The notes under the pieces are model-generated. The model searched no databases. It saw nothing but the letters and a program-made list of their open reading frames with translations, and was not told the origin of the DNA. Below are positions 60,906 to 64,000 of a DNA stretch of 64,000 bases, piece by piece. Within the stretch, counting starts at the first letter, position 1. The number at the start of each line of letters is the position of its first letter. The position numbers and the translations under genes were made by a program. This stretch comes from Rhodospirillales bacterium (lineage in GTDB: Bacteria > Pseudomonadota > Alphaproteobacteria > Rhodospirillales > Shumkoniaceae), in NCBI GenBank assembly GCA_014859895.1, contig JACZKS010000067.1:19732-83731 (forward strand), read 5' to 3'.

Positions 60906-61322
60906 CTATGTGTCGAAGCGTCCGTGGGATTCCGGCTGATACTGCACCTTGGTGACAGTGATATTCTTTTCGTTGCCGTCGGGTCCGACATAACTGATGG
61001 ATTCCCCCTCCTCCAGACCGATCAGCGCGGCTCCCACCGAAGACAGCACGGAAATCCGCCCCGCCGCGGCATCCTCCTGGCCCGGAAAGACGAGGGTGAC
61101 GACGCGCTTCTCGCCGGTCTGATCGTCAAGGAACTTGATCCGCGAATTCATCGTCACCACCCCGCGACCAATCTTGCCGGGGGCCACCACCTTGGCACGA
61201 TTCAACCCATCAATCAGGGCGGCACCCATCTCCGGGTGCGTCTCAAGCGCCGCCGACGCCAGGGCCGAAAGGCGCGCGTGGTCGTTGCGGGTCACGACGA
61301 TACGAGGCTGTCTGCTGGGCAT
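60906..61322 (-). CDS. rnk: Nucleoside diphosphate kinase regulator (Rnk, GreA/GreB family)
   Basis: A 138-aa protein. The N-terminal short coiled coil IVVTRNDHARLSALASAALE and the C-terminal FKBP-like GreA/B domain (VVTMNSRIKFLDDQTGEKRVVTLVFP, SVGAALIGLEEGESISYVG) match Rnk, which binds RNA polymerase at the secondary channel without cleavage activity. The coiled coil is shorter than in GreA, as expected. It converges with the methyltransferase gene. Confidence 0.88.
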   Translation of the reverse strand: MPSRQPRIVVTRNDHARLSALASAALETHPEMGAALIDGLNRAKVVAPGKIGRGVVTMNSRIKFLDDQTGEKRVVTLVFPGQEDAAAGRISVLSSVGAALIGLEEGESISYVGPDGNEKNITVTKVQYQPESHGRFDT

Positions 61323-61683
61323 GGACCATCCTCCTTTCCCCTACGTTTTCGTTTGGGGCGTACCCCGCCCCGCTTGGGATCGATGCCGTTCCTCGCCCCG
61401 AACCGTCCCCGCGCCGCACCAACACGGCGCCCGGCCGGCCGGGGCTACAGGCCTACTTTGAGGCGCTCCCGCGAGGACAGCGAAAAGGGATGAGGATCGT
61501 CGGTGTGCATAATTGAGAGGTTGGGTCGCCGAACAGCGGTGTCAACGAGGAAACCAATGGAGGAAATGCTTGCACGGCTTTCCAACCGTCAGGTTTAGCC
61601 CCGAAGACAATGCCGGAGCGCCTGAACGGACTCGCGCGGATCGGCCAAGGCATGCTCTACTGCCCTCGGGAGGCCAACCCGCC
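61323..61683. other. 361-bp intergenic region without a gene
   Basis: Divergent region between rnk and the LbH-family gene. It should hold both promoters. No EcfG-like motif, clear sigma-70 pair, RNA gene or credible ORF is visible; the open frame running in from 61513 has no family features before the ATG at 61684. Confidence 0.45.
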
Positions 61684-62304
61684 ATGTCCTTCGATTTCGA
61701 TGCCTACATTCCGGGATTTCGCAAGGATCTGCCGTTCCTCGATGGGATCGAGACTCCGTGGGACATCACGGGTCGCATTGAGGCTCTGATTGCCGGGCAG
61801 ATTACCCGCCAGGATCGCAGCGAATACCGCCACGATGGCGCGGGCATCTGCATTCATCGCCGCGCGCTGATCGAGACGGGAGCCGTGATCAAGCCCCCCG
61901 CCCTGATCCTGGAAGGTGCCTTCGTCGCCGCCCACGCCTATCTGCGCGGCGGCACCCTGATCAGCGCGGGGGTGCGCATCGGTCCCGGCTGCGAGGTCAA
62001 ATCGAGCCTCGTCATGGCCGGAAGCACCCTCGCCCATTTCAACTTCGTCGGCGACTCCCTGGTCGGGCGGGGCGTGAACATCGAGGCCGGCGCCATCATC
62101 GCCAACCATTTCAACGAGCGCCCGGACAAGATCGTCAGGGTGGCCGACCGCGGGCGGGTGATTTCCACCGGCGCAACCAAATTCGGCGCGGTCGTGGGCG
62201 ACGGCTCGGCCATCGGCGCCAACGCCGTGCTGTCTCCGGGCTCGCTGATCCTGCCGGGAACGGTTATCGGACGCCTTGAGCTCGTTCCGCCGGTCGGGAC
62301 GTGA
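61684..62304 (+). CDS. LbetaH (hexapeptide-repeat) transferase family protein
   Basis: A 206-aa left-handed beta-helix protein; ATG at 61684 with GGGAGG 10 nt upstream. Hexapeptide rungs are seen in GAVIKPPALILEGAFVAAHA, GVRIGPGCEVKSSL, GDSLVGRGVNIEAGAIIANH and GAVVGDGSAIGANAVLSPGS. It resembles the LpxA-like fold of UDP-GlcNAc or nucleotidyltransferase accessory domains. Possible acyltransferase; the substrate and any second domain are lacking. Confidence 0.75.
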   Translation: MSFDFDAYIPGFRKDLPFLDGIETPWDITGRIEALIAGQITRQDRSEYRHDGAGICIHRRALIETGAVIKPPALILEGAFVAAHAYLRGGTLISAGVRIGPGCEVKSSLVMAGSTLAHFNFVGDSLVGRGVNIEAGAIIANHFNERPDKIVRVADRGRVISTGATKFGAVVGDGSAIGANAVLSPGSLILPGTVIGRLELVPPVGT

Positions 62305-62310
62305 AGCGCC

Positions 62311-62610
62311 CTATATCGTCGGCAGTTGGCGGAAGCCCGGCGTCGAGGGCGGCGCGACGGCAAAGTCCGTAAGGATATTTTCCACCCAGGCGGCTGGCGG
62401 CCCCTGGCGGCAGGCGGCAAGCATGTCGTCGACGTCGGCGGCGGGGCCGTGAAAAAGCGCCTCGACGGTGCCGTCCGTGCGGTTGCGCACCCAACCGGCA
62501 AGGCCGCGCCGTGTCGCTTCCTGGATCGTCCAGGAGCGGTACCATACACCCTGCACGCGGCCGCGAATAATGGCGTGCACGCTCTTGATCGGTCTTTCCA
62601 CCTCGCCCAT
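62311..62610 (-). CDS. Acylphosphatase
   Basis: A 99-aa enzyme; start MGEVERPIKSVHAIIRGRVQ. The catalytic Arg lies in GRVQGVWYRSWT and the catalytic Asn in GWVRNRTDGTVEALFHG. It hydrolyses acyl phosphates. It converges on the LbetaH gene (6 bp between stops) and follows the decarboxylase beta subunit gene on minus with an 8-bp gap. Confidence 0.92.
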   Translation of the reverse strand: MGEVERPIKSVHAIIRGRVQGVWYRSWTIQEATRRGLAGWVRNRTDGTVEALFHGPAADVDDMLAACRQGPPAAWVENILTDFAVAPPSTPGFRQLPTI

Positions 62611-62618
62611 CGCCCGTC

Positions 62619-63752
62619 CTAGCCACCCAGACGGGCGATGAAGTAGCCGGCCACCACGGCGGTGCCGATGACTCCCGCGACGTTGGGGCCCATGGCGTGC
62701 ATGAGAAGGAAGTTCTCGGGGTCGGCCTTCTGGCCCTCGACCTGCGAGACGCGGGCCGCCATCGGCACCGCCGACACCCCGGCCGAGCCGATCAGCGGGT
62801 TGATCGGGTTCTTGCGGGAAACCAGGTTCATCACCTTGGCCATCAGTACGCCGGCGGCGGTGGCCACGGCGAAGGCGAGCACGCCAAGAGCCAGGATCTT
62901 GAGCGTCTCCACCTGCAGGAAGCGCTCGCCGGTCATGGTGATGCCGACGGAAGAGCCCAGGAAGATGGTCACCACGTTGATGATCTCGTTCTGCGACGCC
63001 TTGTTGAGCCGCTCGGCCACACCGCACTCGCGCAGGAAGTTGCCGAACATCAGCATGGCGATGAGGGCGGAGGCGGCGGGCACCAGCAGCACGCAGGCAA
63101 TGGTGACGATCACCACGAAGGTCAGTTTTTCCACCCTGGAGACCTTGCGCAGCGAGCGCATGCGGATGCGCCGCTCGTTCTTGGTGGTGAGCAGGCGCAT
63201 GATCGGCGGCTGGATGACCGGCACCAGGGCCATGTAGGAATAGGCGGCGACCGCAATAGGACCCAGCAGGTGGGGCGCCAATTTGTTGGCGAGGAAGATG
63301 GACGTCGGCCCATCGGCACCGCCGATGATGCCGATGGAAGCCGCCTCCGCCGGGCTGAAGCCCATGGCCAGTGCCCCGGCAAAGGTGGCGAAGACGCCGA
63401 ACTGCGCCGCCGCCCCCAACAGCAGGGTCCGCGGGTTGGCGATCAGCGGCCCGAAATCGGTGAGCGCGCCGACGCCGAGGAAGATCAGCGGCGGGAAAAT
63501 CTCCAGCGTGATGCCCTGCGAGATGTAATGATAGAGGCCGCCCGGATGGTCGCCGACCGGCGGGTTCAGCACGCCTTCGGTCGGCAGGTTGGCCAAAAGC
63601 GCACCGAAGGCGATGGGCACCAGAAGCAACGGCTCGAACTTGCGAAAGACGCCAAGGTAGAATAGCCCCGCCACCACCCCCCACATCACCGCCATCCGCC
63701 AGGTGACGTCGAGAATCGCGGTCAGCCGCAGGATGTCGAGAAGAGCGTCCAT
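62619..63752 (-). CDS. Sodium ion-translocating decarboxylase, beta subunit
   Basis: A 377-aa integral membrane protein with about nine helices. Conserved OadB/GcdB motifs are PPLIFLGVGALTDFGPLI, IGIIGGADGPTSIFLANKLAP and MTGERFLQVETLKI, ending in NPINPLIGSAGVSAVPMAAR and MHAMGPNVAGVIGTAV. It pumps Na+ while decarboxylating biotin-bound CO2 in oxaloacetate, methylmalonyl-CoA or glutaconyl-CoA decarboxylases. Which complex cannot be decided because the alpha subunit lies beyond the window. It starts 19 bp after the biotin carrier gene's stop. Confidence 0.9.
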   Translation of the reverse strand: MDALLDILRLTAILDVTWRMAVMWGVVAGLFYLGVFRKFEPLLLVPIAFGALLANLPTEGVLNPPVGDHPGGLYHYISQGITLEIFPPLIFLGVGALTDFGPLIANPRTLLLGAAAQFGVFATFAGALAMGFSPAEAASIGIIGGADGPTSIFLANKLAPHLLGPIAVAAYSYMALVPVIQPPIMRLLTTKNERRIRMRSLRKVSRVEKLTFVVIVTIACVLLVPAASALIAMLMFGNFLRECGVAERLNKASQNEIINVVTIFLGSSVGITMTGERFLQVETLKILALGVLAFAVATAAGVLMAKVMNLVSRKNPINPLIGSAGVSAVPMAARVSQVEGQKADPENFLLMHAMGPNVAGVIGTAVVAGYFIARLGG

Positions 63753-63771
63753 GCGGGCTCTCCTTCCCGCC

Positions 63772-63981
63772 TCAGGCCAGGGTGACCAGCACCTGGCCCT
63801 CCTCGATCACCGCCCCCGCCTCCACCGCGATGGCGGTGACGGTTCCGGCTCGGGGCGCGGTGATGGTGGTGTTCATCTTCATCGCCTCGACGACCAGCAG
63901 CTGCTCGCCGGCGGCGACCGCCTGGCCGATCCGGGCCTGAATCGATACCACGGTGCCGGCCAGCTGACTGACCACGCTCAT
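63772..63981 (-). CDS. Biotin carrier protein of a Na+-pumping decarboxylase
   Basis: A 69-aa biotinyl domain with the biotin site Lys in VVEAMKMNTTI. The GTVVSIQARIGQAVAAGEQLLVVEAMKM order is typical of the gamma/biotin carrier subunits of methylmalonyl-CoA or glutaconyl-CoA decarboxylases, which are separate small proteins; in many OadA proteins it is fused at the C-terminus. GGAGAGG precedes the ATG at 63981. It is probably in one operon with the beta subunit and with genes beyond 64000. Confidence 0.9.
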   Translation of the reverse strand: MSVVSQLAGTVVSIQARIGQAVAAGEQLLVVEAMKMNTTITAPRAGTVTAIAVEAGAVIEEGQVLVTLA

Positions 63982-64000
63982 GGCCTCTCCGGCATGGGTA

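Overview
The window is GC-rich (codon third positions are mostly G/C) and carries a complete PhyR-NepR-EcfG-PhyK general stress response locus, a system known only from Alphaproteobacteria. It also has DUF1489 and Tat-exported periplasmic-glucan genes. I infer an alphaproteobacterium, probably Rhodospirillales-like; the exact lineage cannot be read from the window. No phage, CRISPR array or complete insertion sequence is visible. The one repeat that looks mobile is a 90-bp perfect inverted repeat at 5086-5175.

Layout. 1-3.1 kb: tail of a CoA-transferase, an AsmA-like membrane-anchored protein and two tandemly duplicated OmpA-type lipoproteins. 3.4-11.4 kb, minus strand: a catabolic and uptake cluster with two sugar-isomerase TIM barrels, an SDR, a Gfo/Idh/MocA oxidoreductase, a TctCBA tripartite tricarboxylate transporter and an orphan polar-amino-acid-type ABC ATPase. 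Two look-alike palindromes suggest a shared regulator. 11.6-16.9 kb: a PadR-like regulator, an aspartate-dehydrogenase-like enzyme, a ridA-DUF1489-dapA-like-Hpt operon, a DUF134/NifX-like pair behind a 24-bp palindrome, and a frameshifted hexapeptide-repeat gene.

17.1-21.8 kb: the stress locus (ecfG on plus; nepR-phyR-phyK on minus) and a PRC-barrel protein. 22.0-27.2 kb: periplasmic glucan synthesis (opgH, apparently split from its N-terminal segment, then opgG/opgD) and an outer-membrane beta-barrel. 27.2-29.2 kb: an unfamiliar zinc-ribbon, coiled-coil and peptidoglycan-binding protein. 29.7-52.9 kb: a large capsule or exopolysaccharide locus in two convergent operons. It has GDP-mannose/GDP-fucose and UDP-galactose supply, a WcaJ-type initiator, six glycosyltransferases, pyruvyl transferase, Wzx, a Wzy-like polymerase, Wza and Wzc. 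Many parts resemble the E. coli colanic acid set. 53-64 kb: housekeeping genes (MgtE, tRNA-Leu(GAG), LipB, peroxiredoxin, Rnk, acylphosphatase), a D-tartrate dehydratase and the end of a Na+-pumping decarboxylase operon.

How the genes may work together. The most interesting pattern is a motif GGAAT-N16/17-NGTC, close to the known EcfG consensus GGAAC-N16/17-CGTT. It occurs as face-to-face divergent pairs between nepR and the PRC gene and between the coiled-coil gene and the polysaccharide-locus response regulator, and once before opgH. If these are EcfG promoters, the stress response here directly controls envelope glucans, a peptidoglycan-binding protein, the regulator at the head of the polysaccharide locus, and a candidate small RNA of about 75 nt at 21123-21198. 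This is inference from sequence pattern and needs experimental support.
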